The notes under the pieces were generated by a model. That model saw nothing but the letters and a program-made list of their open reading frames with translations, was not told where the DNA came from and did not search any database. Of a DNA stretch of 48,313 nucleotides, positions 23,859 through 32,158 are shown piece by piece. Position 1 is the stretch's first letter. Each line of letters begins with the position of its first letter. The position numbers and the translations under genes were made by a program. Where the stretch lies: positions 1 to 48,313 of the forward strand of contig JBGSUA010000222.1 in the NCBI GenBank assembly GCA_041753575.1, written 5' to 3'. Source of the stretch: CG2-30-51-40 sp041753575 (GTDB taxonomy: Bacteria; Desulfobacterota; DSM-4660; Desulfatiglandales; Desulfatiglandaceae).

Positions 23859-26800
23859 TTACCTGGGATAGGCCCTTTCGGGGTCCTGATCGGGAGAAAG
23901 CGGCCCCCCTTTCCCCAGGCTCTGGACGGCGGGGGAAAGTTTTTTAAATATGCGGCCGGGAGTCAGTATAATCCTGTGAAGAATGCCCAGCGTGGAGGAG
24001 CCCAGGTTTTTGAAAGGCACATAGCTTACTGAAGGCTCCTTTATATGGCCGTCCACATGGAAATAATATATTAACAGCGTCCCATCCTTTCCTGTCAAAA
24101 TATAGCCCAGTAGGGGTAAGTGGTCCGCTATCGCGTCCAGCGTTCCGAAGGGCTGAACCGCCATCTCAGCCTTTACTGCGCCCGTTTTGAGGTCGAGGGA
24201 CCCTGTCCCCGCTACGTTGATTGTAGAACTCTGCATAATAAGGTCTTCTGTTAAGATTGAGCCGTTTTCTATTTTGAAGGCCCCCTGTATCCCCTCAAAA
24301 TAAAGCCCCTTTCCGGATAAATCGGGAGGGCGCACGAAAGATATCTTCTCGATGCTCAAGAACTTTAGAATACTTAACAGGACGTGGGATTTCCTTATGA
24401 CCCCTTTGCCCACTTCCAGCTCGAGATAGCCGTTCAGGTGACACAGAAGATCATCAATTTTATCTCCGTGAGTAGAAAAATCAGAGCTTAGGTTGATGGG
24501 GCCCTCTATGTATTCAGGCTCTAGCCCAACCAAAGAAAGAATGTCTCCTGCAGGCTTATTATCTGCCTTGAGGGTTGCCGAAACTGCAATTAGCGGGGTT
24601 TTTCTCCCGTTGAATTCCCCGTTCAGATCTATCTCGCACTGACCTGCCTGGCCTGAGAGCCTTTCAATGGATATGCGGCCATTCTTTAGAGAAGAAGTAC
24701 CGGTAAGCGGGCCGAAGGAGACATTCCTCCATAAGCCGCTTAAGGACTCGATTTTGATGCCAATTTCTAAATCGGCCGGGAGGTCTTGTACACTGCCTGT
24801 GTTTAGGCTTTGGCTATCCGATTTGCTTATGAAATCCGATATATTGAGAAAACCATCTGAGAGAGTGATTTCGCCTTTGATGCCGCCTGATTGCCTGAAG
24901 TCCCCCTTGATGGTGAACCTGCTTGCGCCTATTTGAAAGGATGCGTGATCAATCTTCATGCCTTTGTCTGAAAGCCGTAAGATAAATCCGCCGTCCTTGA
25001 TTGGGAGTTGAAAAGGTCCGGAAGGAATCGAAATCTTCGAGCCTTCCACGAGGCCTGTGAGGGATGCTTCTTTAAGCGCCGGCCAGATTCCGAGACTCGA
25101 CGACGACGAATCCCCCCCACTCAAAAGTGTCAGCAGGGAGGCCGGGAGCTCTGCTTTCGTATCAAAAGCGAAGACGCCGGTTAAAGACGAAGAGGCTCCT
25201 TCCTTTACAGAAAGCCCCATATCCTCAATAAGAAACCTTTCGCTTGTGAGATGGACTATGGGATTGCCTGTGCCTTCAGAGTCTGATTGCATCCTGAATC
25301 CCAGGCTTGATGATCCAAGCTTAAGGGCAGCGTTTTCAATTAGGAATCCCTTTCCAGGCTCGAGGTTGAATGAGAAGTCAAGACGATCGTCTTTACCTCT
25401 TGATGTCATTGCGATATCAAGGAAACGGGCTGAGATGCCTCCGAGATGGAGGCTTCCCTTGGAGGAAAAGACTGTGTCTTTTATCGTGAGATTCAAGGAA
25501 GCTCGAAGGCGCTGCGCCGCTTTGAGGGAAAATACGCTCTCAGGGAATATGGTCTTTATGACTGCCTCCGGGTCTATATTCAAATCCGCATTGATGGCCG
25601 CCGTCTTTCCAAGTTCCTTAAAAGACCCGGAAGCATCCACGGAGGAATCCATTGATAGTGCTGAAAGAGAAAACCTCCCTTCGCCATTTTTGTTTATGAA
25701 TGCGGATGCGCTTCTGATGTCGGCCTCAAATGGAAGTTTGCGGTGTGTTAGAGTGCAGTCCTTGAGAAAAATCTCAGCCCTTTCGATGGAAGGGTTTTTC
25801 CGGGTGGATTCCATTAAGAGAGAGAGGCGTATATCCAGAGCGCCTCTATCAGGCGAGAACCAGGAGATTGCCTCCTTTGCCTCTTCAGGAAACCAGGACA
25901 GGCGGCTGAGGAGAGCAAGATCCTTCATCGAGGTATCGGCATGGCCTGAGAAGCGATATCGGTGACTGGCGCCGTAAACGTCTTCAAGATGCATGGAGGC
26001 TTCATCCACTGAAGACCCTTTCCATGCGCCCCTGAGCCCGGATATGTATAGTTCCCCCTTCTCAAAGAGAAGTTCTCCTGAAATTCCACTCATGGCTGGA
26101 GCGTATGCGCCTTCCATCAACCCCACATCACTCCAAGAAAGCTTTACGAGAAGGGCGCTGGGGTTTTCCTCAAGATGACGGATTTGGTCAAGAGAGCCAT
26201 CCAGGGAAAGTCTTTCAAGCCTTACCGTACCCTCTGAAACAATGGGAAGTATCTTTTCATTCACGAGATCCGGATAGAGAAAACCGGGCACTACCTCCCT
26301 TGCCGATGCGACAGACGTTGGGGGGCTTGAAAGGGATAGCCTGAGGCTGGGGGCGTTATTTCCCCCTATTCCAATATGGGCCTGTCCATCAACACTGACC
26401 CCGTTTGATGTCACTGAAAGGGAAGGAATTGCAAGGCCGTTTTCATCCAATAAGGCGGAAAAATCCGACCCCACGGCAGCAACGTCCAATTGCTTATCTC
26501 CTTCTGCAAGCGCGATCAGGAGTCTTTTGGCCTTTATGGAGCCTTCAAAAAAAATGCCGCCTTTGCTTGATGTCTTAAGCCTCACAGAGGCATGGGCTCC
26601 TACTTGCTTAAGAATTGAAAAAGCCTTGGACTTGAGGAGATCTTCGGGCAACCCTGTCAGATCAAGGCCGGCCTCCAGCAAAGGCAGCGCATCTGAGGAA
26701 GGCTCTCTTCTCAGTATGCCCGAAAGACTGAAAAATGAACTCCTGCCCGGCCCGGATTCAAGGGTACCTCCAAGCCTGATTTCGAGAGTATTTTTTTGAG

Positions 26801-27329
26801 AGGCGTAAAGTGCCCCCTTGATCATTCGGCCTTCAGCCGGAATCCCATCAACCGCGATGGTTGCGTTTTCAAAACTGAGTTCCGACAGGGAGACAGGGTA
26901 GTAATTAAATACCGGCAATAAAAGGGCAGCATATCCTGGGGCTTCTTGGGTGTCTTGCCCGGCGTTTTTCAGGGTTAATCTTATTCTGGGACTGATAAGT
27001 GTTATGGAGTTCGGGACAAGTCTTCCGGAAAGAAGACTCGATCCATCCAGGGAAAGGTATAACTCGGGAATGGATAAACTGCTTCCATCTTTATTGGTTA
27101 TGAGGACTTCCATGGCGTGCAGGGAAGGACCCCGCCTGAGGCTTACAAAGATGCGCTCAGCCGTGACATCATACCCTGTTGATTGGGAAAGTTGCTGTAA
27201 AAGGTAGGTCTGGATGCCGGGCTGCCTTATGAGAATATTTGCCGTGATGAGTAAAACTAATAACAGGGCAACAGTAAATGCAACCCATTTGATCGCGGCT
27301 TTTATTAACCTGTCTTTCAACTTTGGCAA
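23859..27329 (-). CDS. Giant AsmA/YhdP-like envelope protein
   Basis: A 1156-aa protein anchored by one N-terminal membrane segment (WVAFTVALLLVLLITANILI, about 15-34) with the rest periplasmic. The beta-rich repetitive body, with repeated strand patterns such as LDLTGL, SLDGSL and LNIDPE, and a C-terminal AsmA-type region (ENGSILTEDLIMQSSTINVAGTGSLDL, LLGYILTGKDGTLLIYYFHVDG) fit the AsmA-like group that includes YhdP and TamB, long bridge proteins for phospholipid transfer to the outer membrane. The start appears to be TTG 27329 with GGAAAG five bases upstream, overlapping the end of the phosphatidyltransferase gene. Pairing with a CDP-alcohol enzyme supports a lipid role. Confidence 0.85.
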   Translation of the reverse strand: MPKLKDRLIKAAIKWVAFTVALLLVLLITANILIRQPGIQTYLLQQLSQSTGYDVTAERIFVSLRRGPSLHAMEVLITNKDGSSLSIPELYLSLDGSSLLSGRLVPNSITLISPRIRLTLKNAGQDTQEAPGYAALLLPVFNYYPVSLSELSFENATIAVDGIPAEGRMIKGALYASQKNTLEIRLGGTLESGPGRSSFFSLSGILRREPSSDALPLLEAGLDLTGLPEDLLKSKAFSILKQVGAHASVRLKTSSKGGIFFEGSIKAKRLLIALAEGDKQLDVAAVGSDFSALLDENGLAIPSLSVTSNGVSVDGQAHIGIGGNNAPSLRLSLSSPPTSVASAREVVPGFLYPDLVNEKILPIVSEGTVRLERLSLDGSLDQIRHLEENPSALLVKLSWSDVGLMEGAYAPAMSGISGELLFEKGELYISGLRGAWKGSSVDEASMHLEDVYGASHRYRFSGHADTSMKDLALLSRLSWFPEEAKEAISWFSPDRGALDIRLSLLMESTRKNPSIERAEIFLKDCTLTHRKLPFEADIRSASAFINKNGEGRFSLSALSMDSSVDASGSFKELGKTAAINADLNIDPEAVIKTIFPESVFSLKAAQRLRASLNLTIKDTVFSSKGSLHLGGISARFLDIAMTSRGKDDRLDFSFNLEPGKGFLIENAALKLGSSSLGFRMQSDSEGTGNPIVHLTSERFLIEDMGLSVKEGASSSLTGVFAFDTKAELPASLLTLLSGGDSSSSSLGIWPALKEASLTGLVEGSKISIPSGPFQLPIKDGGFILRLSDKGMKIDHASFQIGASRFTIKGDFRQSGGIKGEITLSDGFLNISDFISKSDSQSLNTGSVQDLPADLEIGIKIESLSGLWRNVSFGPLTGTSSLKNGRISIERLSGQAGQCEIDLNGEFNGRKTPLIAVSATLKADNKPAGDILSLVGLEPEYIEGPINLSSDFSTHGDKIDDLLCHLNGYLELEVGKGVIRKSHVLLSILKFLSIEKISFVRPPDLSGKGLYFEGIQGAFKIENGSILTEDLIMQSSTINVAGTGSLDLKTGAVKAEMAVQPFGTLDAIADHLPLLGYILTGKDGTLLIYYFHVDGHIKEPSVSYVPFKNLGSSTLGILHRIILTPGRIFKKLSPAVQSLGKGGPLSPDQDPERAYPR

Positions 27330-27994
27330 TCGCGCTTTCCATTGGAGGGATATGGATGGCTTTTTCTTGTCATTTCATTCCTCGTGTGGATGATTCTCTG
27401 GACTACAGTCAGGTTGGTAAGCACTGCAAGACAATAGATCGTAATCTGTATGGCTACTACGCCTATTGCCGCGAGAGAACCAAGAAGCGATCCGCCAATA
27501 ATAAGCACCATACGTTCGGGTCTCTGCATCAGCCCTTCCATGCATGAGATTCCCAGTGCCTCGGCCCTGGCTCGGGTGTAGCTTACCATGAAGGAGCCCT
27601 CGATTGCTAGGATAATGAAAAAAACGGTTATTGGACTTTGACTGTAATGGGATGATCCGCTTGAGAAAAACCAGGCAAGGCCGAGGAAAACAAGTACCTC
27701 TCCGACCCTGTCCAGGGTGCTGTCCAGAAACGCCCCGTAGCTGGATGCCTTGCCTGAGCTTCTGGCTAAGAGCCCGTCCAGGGAATCACAAATGCCTGAC
27801 GCGGCAACCAGAAGGGCGGCAGGCAGAAACAAGCCAACTGAATACATGATGCCTGCGGTCCCGCTCAGCAAGACTCCAACTAAAGAAATCGTGTTGGGGT
27901 GAAGACCCGCGCTTGCAAGGAGCCTGACAAGGGGCGATAGAGAAGCTGTGAATATCTGCTTTATTCTTCCTTCAAGAAGAGGCCCCGCGCCCAT
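27317..27994 (-). CDS. CDP-alcohol phosphatidyltransferase
   Basis: A 225-aa multi-pass inner-membrane enzyme. It carries the full family signature D-x2-D-G-x2-A-R-x8-G-x3-D-x3-D (ICDSLDGLLARSSGKASSYG then AFLDSTLD). It joins a CDP-activated lipid to an alcohol; whether glycerol phosphate, inositol phosphate or another acceptor is used cannot be told, and the N terminus LHPNTISLVGVLLSG resembles both PgsA and archaetidylinositol-type enzymes. It overlaps the 142-aa gene upstream by 23 bases and the AsmA-like gene downstream by 13. Confidence 0.9.
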   Translation of the reverse strand: MGAGPLLEGRIKQIFTASLSPLVRLLASAGLHPNTISLVGVLLSGTAGIMYSVGLFLPAALLVAASGICDSLDGLLARSSGKASSYGAFLDSTLDRVGEVLVFLGLAWFFSSGSSHYSQSPITVFFIILAIEGSFMVSYTRARAEALGISCMEGLMQRPERMVLIIGGSLLGSLAAIGVVAIQITIYCLAVLTNLTVVQRIIHTRNEMTRKSHPYPSNGKRDCQS

Positions 27995-28400
27995 CTAAAG
28001 TTCCACCCCCATGCCCTCCTGCGAGAATTCGAGCCTTCCTTATCTTTTCTCCCACTTCCCCTGCCATAAGCTCATAGAGGGGAAGCCTCCACATGGGACT
28101 TGACAGGTCCGCCCCTGTTATCCTTCTTCTAAGCTCTTCTTTGCACAGGACCTTCAAAAGGGCGATGTCTCTCGGGCCATCCTGCGGGACCTGAGGCCTG
28201 CCGGCCATCCTGTAAGCAAAGGTAAGCATCGCTATGGCTGCTATGCTGTTGGCGTCGCTCTGGTAATCACGGATCGTTATGTCCACCGAGGCAAGTCTTT
28301 CGAGGAGTTCATCGGGCAGATCGGCCAATGTCGCGGTCGTGTCAAAGGATGTTGTCATCCATTCAAACGCCCGCGGTCCTATTTCAGATACTATATCCAT
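27972..28400 (-). CDS. Unknown 142-aa protein between der and phosphatidyltransferase
   Basis: No family recognised. Mostly helical, no membrane segment; central part VDITIRDYQSDANSIAAIAMLTFAYRMAGRP and a Gly-rich tail (AGGHGGGTLDGRGASS). The Shine-Dalgarno before ATG 28400 is weak. It is 49 bases after der and overlaps the next gene by 23 bases, so it is part of a four-gene operon. Confidence 0.6.
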   Translation of the reverse strand: MDIVSEIGPRAFEWMTTSFDTTATLADLPDELLERLASVDITIRDYQSDANSIAAIAMLTFAYRMAGRPQVPQDGPRDIALLKVLCKEELRRRITGADLSSPMWRLPLYELMAGEVGEKIRKARILAGGHGGGTLDGRGASS

Positions 28401-28449
28401 AACCTATTTAGCCAAAGCCCTTATAGATAAAGCTCCCAGGGGATAGAAT

Positions 28450-29763
28450 TTATTTCGCTTTTTCCCTTACCACGATCTTTATCGGTGAGTGAGGCAAGTT
28501 AAGTTCCTCTCTCATCCTGTTAGTCAGGTAACGTTCATAGGAGACCGTCATAAGATCGGGCTTGTTTACGAAAAGCACAAAGGTGGGGGGCCTTATTCCC
28601 GCCTGGGTCGCATAGGATATCTTAAGCTGCCCTTTGCCTGAACGTGGCGGCGGATGTTGAGAGACTATTTCCCCGACTGCCTTATTGACCGCAGGGGTGT
28701 TAAGTCTGGTTGAGATCTCAGAATAAAGGCTGCTCAGCAGAGAAAATATCTTTCTTACTCCCTTTCCTGTCATAGCGGAAAGAAAAATAGATGGCGCGAA
28801 TGAGACGAATCTGAGCTGAAACGATATATTGTCTTTGAGTTTTTTGATCTGATCTCTTTTTCCCTCAATAAGGTCCCATTTATTTACCGCTACAACCAAA
28901 GCCTTTCCTTCATTAGCTGCAAGGCTGCATATTCGGGCATCCTGTTCCGTTACTCCTTCCTCTGCGTCAATCACTATGACGGCTATATCGCACCTTTTCA
29001 GACTTTCAAGGGCCTTTGCCACTGAAAACTTCTCAATCTTTTCCTTTACCCTGGCCTTTTTCCTGATGCCCGCCGTGTCAATAAAAATAAATTCGATTCC
29101 TTCCGCGTTGACAGATATGTCAACGGAATCCCTTGTAGTCCCTGGAAGTTCGCTGACGATAAGCCTTTCATCGTCCAGGATACGATTAATAAGGGAGGAT
29201 TTCCCGACATTCGGCTTTCCGATTATTGCCGCGGCGATCCTTTTCCCCTGCGGTTCAATGCTTTCGGCAGCAGGCAGCTCCTTTGCGATTCCCTCCACAA
29301 GCGAAGCTATTCCGTAGCCGTGAAGAGCGGAGATTGGAAATACATCCTCCATCCCAAGGCTGTAGAAATCCCACATGAGATGCTCAATCTCAGGGCCGTC
29401 AATCTTGTTGGCGGCCACGAAGACCTTTTTGTCTTTGATCCTCAGCCGTTCGGCAACATCTCTATCGGCGGGCAAAAGCCCCTCCCGTGCGTCGGTAACC
29501 AGTATCACCAGTAGGGATTCATCTATCGCCGTATCGGCCTGGTTGCTCATCTGCTTGAGCAGAGGGTCTTCGGATAAGGAGTCAAGTCCGCCTGTGTCAA
29601 CGAGGGTCAACTCCGTTCCTTCGAAGACAGCCCTGGCGTATATACGATCCCTGGTGATGCCCGGCTGGTCATCAACCAGGGCCGCCCTTGATCTGCTCAA
29701 CTTGTTGAAAAGGGTGGACTTGCCAACATTGGGTCTTCCTACTATGGCGATAATGGGTGGCAT
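28450..29763 (-). CDS. der: Ribosome-assembly GTPase Der
   Basis: A 437-aa protein with two tandem GTPase domains, unique to Der (EngA), which acts in 50S subunit assembly. First domain: GRPNVGKST, DTGGLD, NKIDG. Second domain: GKPNVGKSS, DTAGIRKK, NKWDLI. A C-terminal KH-like domain follows (GKGQLKISYATQAGIRPPTFVLFVN in part). Length is normal. The start is ATG 29763, divergent from pyrG across a 251-base gap. It heads the operon running to the AsmA-like gene. Confidence 0.97.
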   Translation of the reverse strand: MPPIIAIVGRPNVGKSTLFNKLSRSRAALVDDQPGITRDRIYARAVFEGTELTLVDTGGLDSLSEDPLLKQMSNQADTAIDESLLVILVTDAREGLLPADRDVAERLRIKDKKVFVAANKIDGPEIEHLMWDFYSLGMEDVFPISALHGYGIASLVEGIAKELPAAESIEPQGKRIAAAIIGKPNVGKSSLINRILDDERLIVSELPGTTRDSVDISVNAEGIEFIFIDTAGIRKKARVKEKIEKFSVAKALESLKRCDIAVIVIDAEEGVTEQDARICSLAANEGKALVVAVNKWDLIEGKRDQIKKLKDNISFQLRFVSFAPSIFLSAMTGKGVRKIFSLLSSLYSEISTRLNTPAVNKAVGEIVSQHPPPRSGKGQLKISYATQAGIRPPTFVLFVNKPDLMTVSYERYLTNRMREELNLPHSPIKIVVREKAK

Positions 29764-29882
29764 AATACTCCTTCAAAAATATCCTCGCGGAAAACGCATG
29801 CGATCACAGTGCAGAAATCGTTACATTGATATCTAATCTTAAGGTTTTTGTTTGAAGGGTCAAGCGCTATTCCTTAGCCGAC

Positions 29883-29911
29883 TTGACCTGTGCCCGGCTC
29901 TGGATTACCAT
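29883..29911 (+). promoter_or_regulatory. Possible promoter for pyrG
   Basis: -35 TTGACC (29883-29888), 17-base spacer, weak -10 TACCAT (29906-29911), about 100 bases before pyrG in the divergent der-pyrG gap. No other element is convincing there. Confidence 0.4.
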
Positions 29912-30014
29912 TTAGGAAATAGTTTTTGTGGGCAGTCCCCAGCTTGAGATATCAGTAAGAGGCACTTAATAGAATTAGTTTTAGGAACCCATCAATATTG
30001 TGAGGTCGTCATCC

Positions 30015-31616
30015 ATGGCTATGAAATACATAATAGTTACAGGAGGGGTTCTCTCGGGTCTCGGCAAGGGGATCGCCGCGGCCTCCATAGGCCACCTTCT
30101 CTCATCAAGGCTCAGGATAATCCCCATAAAGTGCGACGGATACCTCAATGTGGATCCGGGGACCATGAATCCATTTGAACATGGAGAGGTCTTTGTCCTG
30201 GACGACGGCGGCGAGGTTGATATGGACTTCGGCCACTACGAGCGCTTCCTGGGCGTGACCTGCAAGTCCAAATGGAATCTCACGATGGGTAAGGTATTTG
30301 ACATGGTGAGGCAGAAGGAAAGGCATGGAGACTATCTCGGGAAAACCGTCCAGTATATCCCCCATGTAACCGACGTCATAAAGGAGCATGTCAAGCAGAT
30401 AGCAGGGGAGGAAAAGGCGGATCTAGTCATAGTGGAGATCGGAGGGACGGTAGGAGATATAGAAAATGAGCTTTTTCTTGAAGCCATGAGGCAGATGAAG
30501 GAGGATGTCGGAAGGGAAAATATCCTCTACATCCATCTAACCTATGTGCCCATTCCCTATGGAGTCAACGAACAGAAGTCCAAACCGACCCAGCAAAGCG
30601 TAAATCTCCTGAAACAGCGTGGCATATTTCCGGATGTGATCATAGGAAGATGCTCCCAGTTCCTGACCAAAGAGATAAAAACAAAAATCTCAAGGTTTTG
30701 CGATGTCAATCCAGATGCGGTAATTACAGGCCTGGATGTGGAAGACATCTATGAGATTCCCATTATATTTGAGCAGGAGGGTCTGCCTGCCATCATCCAT
30801 AAAAAACTGAACATTTACAGCCCTCCTGATCTGAGCCGCTGGAAGGCCCTTGTGGAGAATCTGCGCAACCCGTCAAGAGAGATAACTGTTGCCATGTGCG
30901 GTAAGTACACGAAACTCGAAGACTCTTATGCCTCTATAATAGAGTCCTTTAACCATTGTTCGGCCCACCTCGGAGTGAAGGTCAATCTGAGATGGGTTGA
31001 AACCACCGATCTCAAAGACACGTCCTTCATCGGCGAAGTTGACGGCATTGTTGTGCCGGGGGGATTCGGCTCCAGAGGAACAGAGGGTAAGATTGAGGTG
31101 ATAAGGCTTGCAAGGGAAAGGGACGTCCCTTTCCTGGGCCTGTGCCTTGGACTGCAACTGGCTGTGATCGAGTTTGCCAGAAACGTGTGCAATCTAAAGG
31201 GCGCTAACTCAACTGAAATTGATTCAGAAACACCTTATCCGGTTATTGACATCATGCCTGAGCAGAAGCAGATAATCGAAAAGGGCGGAACAATGAGACT
31301 CGGCGCCTACCCTGCCGTTCTTAAATCCGGCACTATTGTCAGGGAACTCTATGGAGCCGAGGTTGTTTCAGAAAGACACAGACACAGATACGAAGTTAAT
31401 CCCGTTTTTCATGAAATCCTTTCTGAACACGGTCTGGTCTTTTCAGGGGCATCAATGGACGGGAAGCTTGTGGAGTTTATTGAACTCGCAGGTCTCAGAT
31501 TTTTTGCCGGCACGCAGGCCCACCCTGAGCTGAAGTCCAGAATGGAGAGGCCTTCTCCCCTCTTTTATGGCTTTGTAAAGGCCTGTCTGGGAAAAGAAGA
31601 AAGATGCCAAGGGTAA
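30015..31616 (+). CDS. pyrG: CTP synthase
   Basis: A 533-aa enzyme amidating UTP to CTP with glutamine-derived ammonia, cytoplasmic. Synthetase domain: KYIIVTGGVLSGLGKG, DPGTMNPFEHGEVFV, EIGGTVGDIE. Glutaminase domain: GGFGSRGTEGK, nucleophile Cys in LGLCLGLQ, and HRHRYEVN with HPEL near the end. GAGG nine bases before ATG 30015 decides the start against a GTG 15 bases upstream. It overlaps the following unknown gene by 13 bases. Many relatives have kdsA here; this genome has another gene. Confidence 0.98.
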   Translation: MAMKYIIVTGGVLSGLGKGIAAASIGHLLSSRLRIIPIKCDGYLNVDPGTMNPFEHGEVFVLDDGGEVDMDFGHYERFLGVTCKSKWNLTMGKVFDMVRQKERHGDYLGKTVQYIPHVTDVIKEHVKQIAGEEKADLVIVEIGGTVGDIENELFLEAMRQMKEDVGRENILYIHLTYVPIPYGVNEQKSKPTQQSVNLLKQRGIFPDVIIGRCSQFLTKEIKTKISRFCDVNPDAVITGLDVEDIYEIPIIFEQEGLPAIIHKKLNIYSPPDLSRWKALVENLRNPSREITVAMCGKYTKLEDSYASIIESFNHCSAHLGVKVNLRWVETTDLKDTSFIGEVDGIVVPGGFGSRGTEGKIEVIRLARERDVPFLGLCLGLQLAVIEFARNVCNLKGANSTEIDSETPYPVIDIMPEQKQIIEKGGTMRLGAYPAVLKSGTIVRELYGAEVVSERHRHRYEVNPVFHEILSEHGLVFSGASMDGKLVEFIELAGLRFFAGTQAHPELKSRMERPSPLFYGFVKACLGKEERCQG

Positions 31617-32128
31617 TTGCCATGAAGCAGGGAAGACTCCTGCTTCTGGTCAAAAGGGGCTTCCGCAACTGGATAAGCAGATTTGAGGAGCAATTTGACA
31701 TCAACACGACCCTGGCCGATATCTCGATCAAGACACTGTCCTTTCTGGCCCAGGCACAGGAAAAGGAAACCTTCTACCTCTATGACCTGATCATGTCTTT
31801 GAAGGAGTGGGGCTCAGGCTTTGAATTCCATGAAGTGGAACCGATCAAGAAGATGGCGGTCATAGATCAGTACCTTTTGCTGCTCGACCAGATCAGGTTC
31901 GAGTGCATGAGGAGACTCGGATGGCTTGAAAGCTATCCGGGCCAAAACATCTCACTTGTTGATATGATTGTTCAATTCGAAGATATCGGCCCGAGACTTC
32001 AGGCCCGGACCCCCGTCTTGAGCAAGGGTCATCCAAGGTACGAAGAGTATCTTGCATTGAACACATTTGACAGGGAATCCTTCGTAAGGAAACTCATACC
32101 TCAACTTTTGAAAGAACTCAGCTTATAG
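31604..32128 (+). CDS. Unknown helical protein coupled to pyrG
   Basis: A 174-aa, mostly helical cytoplasmic protein without recognised family. The start MPRVIAMKQGRLLLLVKRGF is basic and hydrophobic; the middle holds LKEWGSGFEFHEVEPIKKMAVIDQYLLLLDQIRFEC. A second ATG 18 bases on (MKQGRLL) is possible. The overlap with the pyrG end means both are translated from one message. Nothing shows a catalytic site. Confidence 0.65.
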   Translation: MPRVIAMKQGRLLLLVKRGFRNWISRFEEQFDINTTLADISIKTLSFLAQAQEKETFYLYDLIMSLKEWGSGFEFHEVEPIKKMAVIDQYLLLLDQIRFECMRRLGWLESYPGQNISLVDMIVQFEDIGPRLQARTPVLSKGHPRYEEYLALNTFDRESFVRKLIPQLLKELSL

Positions 32129-32158
32129 AGGCGGCTGATCCGGTTCAGGAGAGATTTC

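Noticed and set aside
25057..25965. 302-aa frame on the plus strand opposite the AsmA-like gene
   Set aside because: Antisense shadow of the coding strand; Ser/Arg-rich, no domain, no ribosome-binding site.
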